DNA of 64,000 nt, taken from assembly GCA_044238605.1 (NCBI GenBank), contig JBIICY010000008.1:1-64000 (forward strand), read 5' to 3'. Shown here in pieces: positions 51,696-60,800 of the stretch. The position numbers and the translations under genes were made by a program. Position 1 is the first letter of the stretch, and every line of letters starts with the position of its first letter. The DNA comes from UBA10438 sp044238605. GTDB taxonomy: Bacteria > Bacteroidota > Ignavibacteria > Kapaibacteriales > Kapaibacteriaceae. The notes below the pieces were generated by a model, which was given only the letters and a program-made list of their open reading frames with translations, did no database searches and was not told the DNA's origin.

Positions 51696-53165
51696 TTATC
51701 GCGTGTAGTAGTTCGGAGATTCTTTGGTGATGATGATGTCATGCGGATGTGACTCACGAAGTCCGGCTGCCGTCATGCGCACAAACCGCGCATCCGACTT
51801 CATTTCTTCGATGGTTGAACATCCGCAGTAGCCCATTGCCGCACGAAGCCCGCCAACGAGCTGATAGATCGTGTCGTTGACATTGCCCTTGAATGGAACG
51901 CGTCCTTCGATGCCTTCTGGGACAAGCTTTTTGATCTCGTCTTCGACGTCCTGGAAGTACCGGTCGGCAGAGCCCTGATTCATCGCACCAAGAGATCCCA
52001 TGCCGCGATATGTCTTATAGGCGCGTCCTTCGAGGAGAACCTTTTCGCCTGGTGATTCTTCGTGTCCAGCTAGCATGCCGCCTACCATCACGGTATCGGC
52101 ACCAGCTGCGATGGCCTTTGCCACGTCACCAGTCTGTTTAATGCCACCGTCGGCAATCACCGGTATCCCGTGCCTTGACGCTACTTCTGCAACGTTCATA
52201 ATGGCACTGATCTGTGGAACGCCAACACCGGCAATGATACGCGTTGTGCAGATCGACCCAGGACCAATGCCAACCTTCACGCCGTCTGCACCGGCATCAA
52301 TGAGAGCTTGGGCGGCTTCTCCGGTTCCGATGTTTCCAGCGATCACATTGACACTTGGATGAGCGGCCTTTACGGCGCTGACCGTTTGGATAACCCCTTT
52401 TGTGTGGCCGTGTGCTGTGTCTACCACCACAACGTCTACCCCAGCCTCGACGAGCGCGGCTACACGGTCCAGCGTATCCTGAGCGATTCCCACACCTGCA
52501 CCAACGATGAGTCTACCTTGGTCATCCTTGGCAGCATGAGGATGCTTCTGCTTCTTTGATATATCCTTTACCGTCATCAGCCCAACAAGTTTTCCAGCCT
52601 GATCCACGATAGGGAGCTTCTCGATTCTGTGCTTATGCAGAATTCGCTCTGCCTCTTCGAGCGTGGTGCCCAGCGGAGCCGTGATGAGACCGGTATTTGT
52701 CATGATGTTTGCAACGGAATCATCTACATCCTGAGCAAACCGAAGGTCTCTGTTGGTAACGATACCAATAAGGAGTCCTGCATCATCAGTTACGGGGAAG
52801 CCCGAAACCTTGTACTTGGCCATCAGTTCCTGCGCGTCGCGCACTGTACTTGTGCTGCGCATTGTGATCGGCTTGCGGATCATGCCGCTTTCCGACCGTT
52901 TAACGCGGTCCACTTCCTCGGCCTGACGTTCGATGGACATGTTCTTGTGAATGATGCCTATGCCGCCTTCGCGAGCCAGCGCGATAGACATGGCAGATTC
53001 AGTAACCGTATCCATTGCTGCACTCACGATCGGAATGCGAAGCGTTATGCCTTTCGTGAGCGATGCATGTGTGCTCGCATCACGCGGAAGTGTTGATGAA
53101 TACCGGGGAATCAGCAGGACATCATCGAACGTGATGCCTTCATAGAGGATTTTGTCGGTTCGCAT
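51696..53165 (-). CDS. guaB: Inosine-5'-monophosphate dehydrogenase
   Basis: Oxidises IMP to XMP, the committed step of GMP synthesis. 489 aa: TIM barrel with two inserted CBS domains (about residues 90-205), active-site loop GPGSICTTRI with the catalytic Cys, and the GGMLAGHEESPGE phosphate site and flap. The ATG at 53165 is used; a TTG at 53171 is in frame but belongs to the TATTTTTG promoter box, only 3 nt before ATG. Confidence 0.97.
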   Translation of the reverse strand: MRTDKILYEGITFDDVLLIPRYSSTLPRDASTHASLTKGITLRIPIVSAAMDTVTESAMSIALAREGGIGIIHKNMSIERQAEEVDRVKRSESGMIRKPITMRSTSTVRDAQELMAKYKVSGFPVTDDAGLLIGIVTNRDLRFAQDVDDSVANIMTNTGLITAPLGTTLEEAERILHKHRIEKLPIVDQAGKLVGLMTVKDISKKQKHPHAAKDDQGRLIVGAGVGIAQDTLDRVAALVEAGVDVVVVDTAHGHTKGVIQTVSAVKAAHPSVNVIAGNIGTGEAAQALIDAGADGVKVGIGPGSICTTRIIAGVGVPQISAIMNVAEVASRHGIPVIADGGIKQTGDVAKAIAAGADTVMVGGMLAGHEESPGEKVLLEGRAYKTYRGMGSLGAMNQGSADRYFQDVEDEIKKLVPEGIEGRVPFKGNVNDTIYQLVGGLRAAMGYCGCSTIEEMKSDARFVRMTAAGLRESHPHDIIITKESPNYYTR

Positions 53166-53168
53166 CTG

Positions 53169-53176
53169 CAAAAATA
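53169..53176 (-). promoter_or_regulatory. -7 box TATTTTTG, 3 nt before the guaB start
   Basis: Exact TAnnTTTG on the minus strand; it forms part of the T-rich tail of the atpC terminator. Only CAG separates it from ATG. Confidence 0.5.
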
Positions 53177-53207
53177 CAAAAGGGGCTTCCAGTTACGGAA
53201 GCCCCTT
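53172..53207 (-). terminator. Intrinsic terminator of atpD-atpC
   Basis: Stem AAGGGGCTTCC (53180-53190) and GGAAGCCCCTT (53197-53207), 6-nt loop; on the minus strand it is followed by TTGTATTTTT. It separates atpC from guaB, and its T-tract overlaps the guaB promoter box. Confidence 0.88.
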
Positions 53208-53231
53208 GTCCACATCGATATAATTGTTGTG

Positions 53232-53651
53232 TTAGGCCGACTCGCGCTGAAGCCTGCTTGCGCGAAGACGAGCCTCGGCCCAATGAATCTCATTAAGAGA
53301 CTGGGTACGTGACTGACGGTCTCCGGTACTAGAAGCATCACGGGCACTGGCAAGATCTGCCTCGGCGTCTTCTGCATTGATCTGCGAAGCAGGCACAAAC
53401 TCCTGAACAACGATGTTCACATTGTTCTTGAGCACTTCGATAAAGCCTTCGCGTGCGGCGTAGTAACTAACGTTATGGTTCTCGTCTTCGATCTTCATAA
53501 CGCCGATGTCGAGCGATGAAATGATCGGGGCGTGGTTGTACCAAACCTGAAACGGACTATGCGTGCCGGGCACAGCAACCGAAAGTGCCTTGCCCTCGAA
53601 CGCCGTTTGGCTTGGAGTTACGATGCTGATGGAAAGTATGCGGTCTGCCAT
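53232..53651 (-). CDS. atpC: ATP synthase F1 subunit epsilon
   Basis: 139 aa. N-terminal beta sandwich begins ILSISIVTPSQTAFEGKALSVAVPGTHSPFQVWYNHAP (conserved pattern read in pieces), followed by an Ala/Glu-rich helical hairpin (about 90-139) that regulates the motor. The start MADRILS at 53651 is 4 bp after atpD; the longer frame overlaps atpD. Paired with atpD only, as in many Chlorobiota/Bacteroidota; the remaining ATP synthase genes are elsewhere. Confidence 0.93.
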   Translation of the reverse strand: MADRILSISIVTPSQTAFEGKALSVAVPGTHSPFQVWYNHAPIISSLDIGVMKIEDENHNVSYYAAREGFIEVLKNNVNIVVQEFVPASQINAEDAEADLASARDASSTGDRQSRTQSLNEIHWAEARLRASRLQRESA

Positions 53652-53655
53652 ACGA

Positions 53656-55065
53656 TTAGTTCTGAGACTTCTTGTATGATTCCAATACTTCGTCCAGCGT
53701 ACCCTTGTAGCTGAAGAAGCCTTCCGGTACTTCATCTACATCGCCATCGAGGATGGCCTTGAAGCCGGCGATCGTATCGTTGATCTTCACGTAGCGGCCT
53801 GCAAAGCCTGTGAACTGCTCAGCAACGTGGAATGGCTGTGAGAAGAAGCGCTGAATCTTACGAGCGCGATACACGGTGAGCTTGTCTTCGTCGGAGAGTT
53901 CATCCATACCAAGGATCGAGATGATATCCTGAAGATCCTTGTAGGTCTGAAGGATACGCTTAACACGTGACGCCGTTGTATAGTGCTCGTCGCCAATGAT
54001 GAGCGGGTCAAGGATACGCGATGTTGAGTCCAGAGGATCAACAGCAGGATAGATACCAAGCTCGGCGATCGAACGGCTCAACACTGTGGTAGCATCCAAG
54101 TGAGAGAACGTGTTCGCAGGAGCTGGGTCAGTCAAGTCATCAGCAGGAACATACACGGCCTGCACCGATGTGATTGAGCCGCGGTCCGTTGAAGCGATGC
54201 GCTCTTGGAGTGCACCCATTTCTGTGGCCAACGTTGGCTGATATCCCACAGCCGAAGGCATACGACCGAGAAGAGCTGAAACTTCAGATCCTGCCTGCGT
54301 GAAACGGAAGATGTTGTCAACGAAAAGAAGAACGTCGCGACCTTCTTCATCACGGAAATACTCAGCCATCGTAAGAGCCGTAAGAGCTACGCGGGCGCGG
54401 GCTCCTGGTGGTTCGTTCATCTGACCAAACACAAGTGCTGTCTTGTCAATAACACCTGATTCCGTCATTTCCAGATACAAGTCATTTCCTTCACGCGTAC
54501 GCTCACCAACACCAGCAAACACGGAATAACCACCGTGCTGCTTAGCGATGTTGTGGATGAGCTCCTGAATGATAACCGTCTTACCAACACCGGCACCACC
54601 GAAGAGGCCTGTCTTGCCGCCCTTGGTGAACGGCTCGATAAGGTCGATAACCTTGATGCCCGTTTCGAACATTTCCTTTTGTGTAGACAAGCTCGAGAAC
54701 GCCGGCGACTGACGGTGGATTGACCATTTCTTGTCGCTCTTGATCTCTGGCTTGTTATCGATTCCATGACCAACCACGTTGATCAGGCGGCCGAGCACGG
54801 CCGGACCTACTGGAACGGTGATAGGTGCTCCGGTGTCCACCGCTTCCATTCCGCGAACCAACCCGTCCGTGGAATCAATTGCGATCGCTCGCACACGGTC
54901 TTCTCCGAGGTGCTGCTGTACTTCGCACACGAGAGTTTCCTTCGCACCGGTTTCTGGCGAAGAACGCTCGATCGTGAGCGCGTTGAGAACGGCTGGGATA
55001 TGGCCATTGGTGAATTCCACGTCAATGACGGGACCAATAACCTGGACGATGCGACCCTTATTCAT
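53656..55065 (-). CDS. atpD: ATP synthase F1 subunit beta
   Basis: 469-aa catalytic subunit of the F1 sector. P-loop GGAGVGKTVIIQELI near residue 155, the catalytic GERTREGNDLY with its Glu, the VFGQMNEPPGARARV signature and ALLGRMPSAVGYQPTLA. Length and all motifs are normal. Transcribed leftward, divergent from the thiolase gene across a 160-bp spacer in which no clear minus-strand promoter box is visible. Confidence 0.98.
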   Translation of the reverse strand: MNKGRIVQVIGPVIDVEFTNGHIPAVLNALTIERSSPETGAKETLVCEVQQHLGEDRVRAIAIDSTDGLVRGMEAVDTGAPITVPVGPAVLGRLINVVGHGIDNKPEIKSDKKWSIHRQSPAFSSLSTQKEMFETGIKVIDLIEPFTKGGKTGLFGGAGVGKTVIIQELIHNIAKQHGGYSVFAGVGERTREGNDLYLEMTESGVIDKTALVFGQMNEPPGARARVALTALTMAEYFRDEEGRDVLLFVDNIFRFTQAGSEVSALLGRMPSAVGYQPTLATEMGALQERIASTDRGSITSVQAVYVPADDLTDPAPANTFSHLDATTVLSRSIAELGIYPAVDPLDSTSRILDPLIIGDEHYTTASRVKRILQTYKDLQDIISILGMDELSDEDKLTVYRARKIQRFFSQPFHVAEQFTGFAGRYVKINDTIAGFKAILDGDVDEVPEGFFSYKGTLDEVLESYKKSQN

Positions 55066-55186
55066 GCGATGATCCGAGTAAATGATCTCAGTAAGTGAAC
55101 TGCTACGTTTTGGACGTAGACCCGCGAATTTACGGAAGAGAAGTGCCTTTGAGAAAGTCTAGGCGTTCCCATGACGTCTGAAATGG

Positions 55187-55194
55187 TAAATTTG
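55187..55194 (+). promoter_or_regulatory. -7 box TAAATTTG
   Basis: Exact TAnnTTTG, 31 nt before the thiolase ATG at 55226. Confidence 0.5.
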
Positions 55195-55225
55195 TGACTC
55201 TAGTTTTCCCCATACACCACAAAAA

Positions 55226-56407
55226 ATGAGTCGCCCCATGACGTATATCATCTCGGCTGCCCGCACTCCTATTGGTTCATTGCTCGGATCACTGAGCGAT
55301 TTCTCAGCCCCGCAGCTTGGCGCAGTGGCAATTTCGGCTGCTCTTGAACGCAGTGGCGTTCCGGGCGAAGCAGTGAGCGAAGTGATCATGGGCAACGTGC
55401 TCGCTGGTGGCGTTGGACAGGCCCCCGCACGCCAGGCAGTGATCTTTGCCGGTTTGCCGAAGAGTGTTCCGGCGATGACGATTAACAAGGTCTGTGGTTC
55501 GGGACTGAAGTCGGTGATGTTGGCCGATCAGGCAATTCGATGCGGCGATGCAGATATCGTGATCGCTGGCGGACAAGAGTCGATGACCAACGCGCCCCAT
55601 GCGATGCTTGATTCACGTAAGGGTGTAAAGTTTGGCAATGCCCGCATGGTAGACCTGATGCAGTGGGACGGCTTGTGGGATGTCTATAATCAGGTTCCGA
55701 TGGGAGACGCAGCCGAAGTATGTGCCTCGGAATGCGGCATCACTCGCGATATGCAGGATGAGTTTACTATTGAGTCCTACAAGCGCGCGCAGCAAGCTCA
55801 GGCAGACGGTGTCTTTGCCGATGAGATCGCGCCCGTAACAGTAAAGACTCGCAAAGGCGATGTAATCGTTGACACAGACGAAGAGCCAACCAAGGTACAG
55901 TTCGACAAGATCCCGGCACTAAAGCCGGTGTTCAAGAAGGACGGAACAGTGACGGCTGCAAATGCATCAACGATCAACGATGGTGCTGCGGCACTTGTCC
56001 TTGCTTCGGAAAAGGCTGTAGCAGAGCACGGTCTCAAGCCAATGGCCCGCATTCTGGGCCAGGCTTCGTTTGCGCAGGATCCGATCTGGTTCACCACTGC
56101 GCCGGTTGATGCCATCAAGAGGGCGGTTGAGAAGGCCGGAATAACGGTAGAAGATATTGACCTCTTCGAGATCAACGAGGCTTTTGCTGTTGTTACGCTT
56201 GCCGCACAGCAGCAGCTGTCGATTCCACGAGAAAAGGTGAATGTACATGGCGGCGCCGTTGCTCTCGGTCATCCTATCGGTGCCTCAGGTGCGCGCGTGC
56301 TCACAACTTTGCTCTACGCGCTGAAGCGTCATGGAAAACGCTACGGACTCGCTACACTCTGCATCGGTGGCGGTGAAGCGAGCGCAGTGGTTGTAGAGGC
56401 ACTATAA
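55226..56407 (+). CDS. Acetyl-CoA C-acetyltransferase (thiolase)
   Basis: 393-aa class II thiolase that splits or forms acetoacetyl-CoA or longer 3-ketoacyl-CoA. The three catalytic regions are intact: NKVCGSGLKSV (nucleophilic Cys near 88), GGAVALGHPIGASGARVL (His) and LCIGGGEASA (second Cys). The start could also be the ATG at 55238 (MTYIISAART), which matches the usual N-terminus more tightly. Grouped with acyl-CoA dehydrogenase (62513-63664) and CoA-transferase genes. Confidence 0.95.
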   Translation: MSRPMTYIISAARTPIGSLLGSLSDFSAPQLGAVAISAALERSGVPGEAVSEVIMGNVLAGGVGQAPARQAVIFAGLPKSVPAMTINKVCGSGLKSVMLADQAIRCGDADIVIAGGQESMTNAPHAMLDSRKGVKFGNARMVDLMQWDGLWDVYNQVPMGDAAEVCASECGITRDMQDEFTIESYKRAQQAQADGVFADEIAPVTVKTRKGDVIVDTDEEPTKVQFDKIPALKPVFKKDGTVTAANASTINDGAAALVLASEKAVAEHGLKPMARILGQASFAQDPIWFTTAPVDAIKRAVEKAGITVEDIDLFEINEAFAVVTLAAQQQLSIPREKVNVHGGAVALGHPIGASGARVLTTLLYALKRHGKRYGLATLCIGGGEASAVVVEAL

Positions 56408-56467
56408 GGCTGTGCTCTGAATACATTCTAGAACGACAACGAACATTTTCATTGAGGTAATCACAAC

Positions 56468-57850
56468 ATGAGTAATCGCACAATAACGCTGATCGAGGGA
56501 GATGGAATTGGTCCGGAAATTTGCGACAGCGTCGTTCGCGTCTTTGAAGCCGCAGGCGTGCCAATCCAGTGGGAACGGGCACTTGCAGGACTCGGAGCAA
56601 TAGAAGCCACTGGACAAGGAGTTCCAGAAGCAACATTTGAAAGCATCAAGCGCAATGGTATTGCGATCAAGGGGCCAACAACCACGCCAGTTGCCGGTGG
56701 ACACAAATCGGTGAACGTAACTATCCGCAAGGCCCTGGAGCTCTATGCTAACGTGCGTCTTGCAAAGTCGATGCCAGCCGTAGAAACACGATTTTCGAAT
56801 GTAGACATTCTTATTGTTCGCGAAAACATCGAAGACACCTATGCGGGCATCGAGCACTTTCAAACCGCTAACGTTGCGCAGTGCTTAAAGCTTATTACCC
56901 GTCAGGGCTGCGAAGCAGTTATCCGCTACACGTTCGAAGAAGCGCGTAAGCTTGGACGTAAGCGTGTAACATGCGTGCACAAGGCAAACATTCACAAGAT
57001 CACAGATGGTCTCTGGCTTGAAGTGTTCCATGAAGTAGCTGCAGAATACCCTGAGATCGCATCCGATGATATCATCGTAGACAACTGCTGCATGCAGCTC
57101 GTGGCCCGTCCGGAACAGTTCGACGTTCTGGTACTTCCGAACCTTTATGGTGATATCGTGAGTGACCTTTGCGCCGGTATCGTTGGTGGTTTGGGTGTGG
57201 CGCCTGGTGGTAACATCGGCAAGACATGTGCCGTCTTCGAAGCTGTTCACGGTTCGGCACCCGACATTGCAGGGAAGGGGCTGGCCAATCCAACAGCTAT
57301 TCTGATTTCGTCAATCCAGATGCTCCAGCATATGGGATACATCGGCTATGCGCAAGCTATCGAGCAAGCCATGACGGCCACACTTGCAAGTGGTGTGAAG
57401 ACACGCGACCTCGGCGGTACGGCTTCTACCTCGGAATACACCGATGCAATCATTGCGAACCTCCCAACGGTAACTAATACAGAATCGGTAGCAACTGCCG
57501 CAGCGGCAGAATCCAAGCCCCTTAGCCACAAGTCAATGTCGAGCTGGGACTGCGTTGGACTTGATGTATTTGTTCATCACGACGGACTTCCAGCAATGCC
57601 GCAGCAGGTGGGCGGGTTTACACTACGCCTGATGTCGAACCGTGGTACCAAGGTGTGGCCTGGTCCAACACCGGATATCCTGATGGTCGATCATTTCCGC
57701 TGCAGATATGTTGCCGAAGCTCCGATTACCCGTCAGGATGCGCTTGGTGTTCTTACAGAGCTTACAGCAGCAAATGTTGAATGGCTGCATGTGGAGCTTC
57801 TGTGGAACGATGCAGGTGAGGCAAAGTATACTAAGGCACAAGGCGAGTAA
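56468..57850 (+). CDS. Isocitrate dehydrogenase with C-terminal extension
   Basis: 460 aa. The first about 335 residues are the isocitrate/isopropylmalate dehydrogenase core: EGDGIGPEI, substrate loop SVNVTIRKALELYANVR, VRENIEDTYAGIEH, a Mg-site DIVSDLCAG, and FEAVHGSAPDIAGKG. The remaining about 120 residues form an extra domain (WDCVGLDVFVHHDG to AKYTKAQGE), as in Thermus-type isocitrate dehydrogenase. Cofactor preference is not assigned. It converts isocitrate to 2-oxoglutarate in the TCA cycle. Confidence 0.88.
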   Translation: MSNRTITLIEGDGIGPEICDSVVRVFEAAGVPIQWERALAGLGAIEATGQGVPEATFESIKRNGIAIKGPTTTPVAGGHKSVNVTIRKALELYANVRLAKSMPAVETRFSNVDILIVRENIEDTYAGIEHFQTANVAQCLKLITRQGCEAVIRYTFEEARKLGRKRVTCVHKANIHKITDGLWLEVFHEVAAEYPEIASDDIIVDNCCMQLVARPEQFDVLVLPNLYGDIVSDLCAGIVGGLGVAPGGNIGKTCAVFEAVHGSAPDIAGKGLANPTAILISSIQMLQHMGYIGYAQAIEQAMTATLASGVKTRDLGGTASTSEYTDAIIANLPTVTNTESVATAAAAESKPLSHKSMSSWDCVGLDVFVHHDGLPAMPQQVGGFTLRLMSNRGTKVWPGPTPDILMVDHFRCRYVAEAPITRQDALGVLTELTAANVEWLHVELLWNDAGEAKYTKAQGE

Positions 57851-57887
57851 TCGTCCTGAGCCGTTCTGAATACGTACGGCATGTTGC

Positions 57888-60800
57888 ATGACAATTGAAG
57901 AACACAACAGCACTCCGACCGTAGACCAGCGCAGACCAATGCGCCGGTTTGCGGTCGCGTTGCTTCGTACTGTGTTTAACATTGCAATGTGCCTGGTGAT
58001 CTTGGCCGCCGGAGCGGTATTGTTCGTGCAGACCGATACCGGTCGTAGGTTTCTCACAAAACAGATTCTCAGCATTGTGAACTCCCAGATCAACGGGACC
58101 TTCACTTGCGATGATGTTCAGATTGACGTGTTCCGCGGAATCGTTATCAAGCGTCCGCATCTAACCGTCATGGGCTCCACGCTGCTTGATGCCCAAGAGC
58201 TCCGCGTTGCATATGACATTGCCGCACTGGTGGGGCACACCACGGCCGTGAATCAGTTATCACTTGTGCGTCCCACGATCAATCTGGTCCGTGGAAAAGA
58301 CGGCGTATGGAATTTCTCGCGCATCAGCTCTTCCAGCGACACAACGCCATCAAGTCCATCCAACCTTTTGCTCAGGCTTCGCGATGTGTCGATCGTGGAT
58401 GGTACGATTAACGTTCGAGACCAGACCGTATCGCGCGCCCCGATGCACGTGTTCGACCCCAGTCATCTTGCATTGCGCAATGTGCAGGTGAAGCTCTCTA
58501 CGCTTCTTGATCTTGGAAAGCACGAATACGAAGTGGTGATTCACGACCTTTCGCTTCGCGACGAGCTCTCTCCGCAGTTGAACATACAGCATGCATCGTG
58601 CGCCGTTCGACTTTGGTCAGGGGGCGTGCGAATTGCCGCTCTTACACTCGAGATGCCGAATACGTCGATCGCCCTTAAGGGCGAGATGCTCGGTGTTAAT
58701 CTTGAGAAGGATGGTCTATCTGCTGATGTGCTGCGCTCACATCCGCTTTGGGCGCACGTGGACGCTCGGTCGGTCTACGGACCAGACATCCGCTATGTGC
58801 TACCGTTCCTGGATGTTCGAGAGTCGTATTCGTTGGATAGCGATGTACTCTACTCCGGCGATCGCGTCTACATCAGCAACATGAACCTCCATGCAGGCAG
58901 TGCCAAACTCAAAGGGAGTGTTGACATCACCGGTCTGGATGGAAGCTCGCCGCTATTCCTGCATGTTCTGCTTCATGATTCACATGCTAGGTATGCAGAA
59001 GTTCGGCAGAGAATGCAGTTCTTGTCGCTTCCAGACCTTGCATTTATTGGAGCGACGCATGTAAGGCATGTCGAAATGAAGGGGCATCCGTCCGACTCAT
59101 TATGGTTTGCCATAAACGGACGCGACGACATGGGAGAGATTCAAGGCGAGATGACGCTGCACCTCAATACATCTCCCATGGCCTATAGCTTGTTTGCCGA
59201 TGTCCGAAACGGCAACCTTGCCCGCATCGATCCATCGTTCGGCACATGCGACCTAAACGGCAGGGTAGAGATTCGCGGAAGAGGATTTACACTGGCTGAG
59301 CTGCAAGGCTCATACAGTGTAGATCTTCAGCGATCAACCATTGCCGATCGGCTGGTTCGCTCCGGAACAATTCGAATCTCAGCCGAAGAAGAAGGCATCA
59401 CGAACATCGACACACTGCGCGTTGATGTAACTCCGATATCGATAGATCCCGATGAAGCTGCCTATGATGACATGCTGCGGCAAGTGTTCGCTGTCTCCGG
59501 TACGATCGATGCTCGCAGCAGTGAGCTGGCATACAAGCTCCAGACTGAAATGGAGGGTCTTGATTTCAGCAGGTTGTTTGAGAGCTCTTCCCTACCAACC
59601 GGTTTTTCTGGGGTTCTACAGATTGATGCAAAGGGGCTTACGCTTGACGACGTGTTGGGTACTGTGCGCGCCAGAGTGACGGAATTCTCACTCGAAGACC
59701 GCGCACTGTTGCCATTTACGCTGGATCTTTCCAGCAGTCTTGTAAATGGAATTCGGAGCCTGAATATCACAGCCCCCTTCGCACAGATAGCCCTTACTGG
59801 TGAGTATACACCATCGAGGTTGATCAGATCGATTTCGGAGGTAACGCCGCTAATCGCCGCAACAGCAATGAAGCGGGTGCGGCCATTCACGGAAACTAAT
59901 GACGCAGTAGTTGAGTATCGTAAGCTGGATGTTGGGCCGCTTAACGTTGCGTTCGACGTAAAACTTGTCGATGCTTCGCCCTTCAATATCTTCCTGAAGC
60001 AGTCTACATTTTCAACCCGATCATCAGTAAGAGGCAGGCTGGTAGCAGATTCAACTCGCATTGAGCTCTTTGCTGATGACGTGGCCATCACCGATTTTCT
60101 TATGCGTGCCGATTCGACGGCAATCTTTGCAGACCCATGCACAGCCAAAGCCGAGCTACGCTATAGCATACGTGATTCTGTTCCTGCAGTAGAGTTTATC
60201 GATCTCTCTGCCGAGTGTCGCCGCAAAATCGTTGTCAACGACAATACATTCTCCACTCCAAAGATCGTTGTCCGCGGAAACGACTCGGCACTCTACACGA
60301 GCGTTAGCGGCAATACAAATGGCATTGACGCCCATGTTGGGCTAACATCAATCTATCGCAATGGACAGATAACACTTCTGATCGATACAATAGCTACAAC
60401 AATCAACAAGCAAAAGAAACTTGAATGGGTTTCCCTGCATGACGCCAAGGTGCACGTGCGGAATCAAACATTCGATGTTACGGGGCTTGCACTTCGGCGA
60501 AGAGATGGCGAGGTTGTGTCGGTTGAAGGGGTGTGTTCACTCGAACAATTCTCCAACCTCCATTTGCAGGTTACGGACTTCAACCTGCGTGATGTAAGCA
60601 GATTCGTAGATCTAGAAGAGGGACATCCGCTAACGTTTCTTGACGGTCGCATAGCAGACCTAGACATGTATGTCAACGGCTCGTGGGAGAACCCTGTTGC
60701 ATCAATGCGAATGCGCGCTGAAGATATCGAGTATAATCACGAGCTTATCGGCTCGCTCAGCGCATCCGTGCGCTATGCAAACAAAGACATCATTGGTAAG

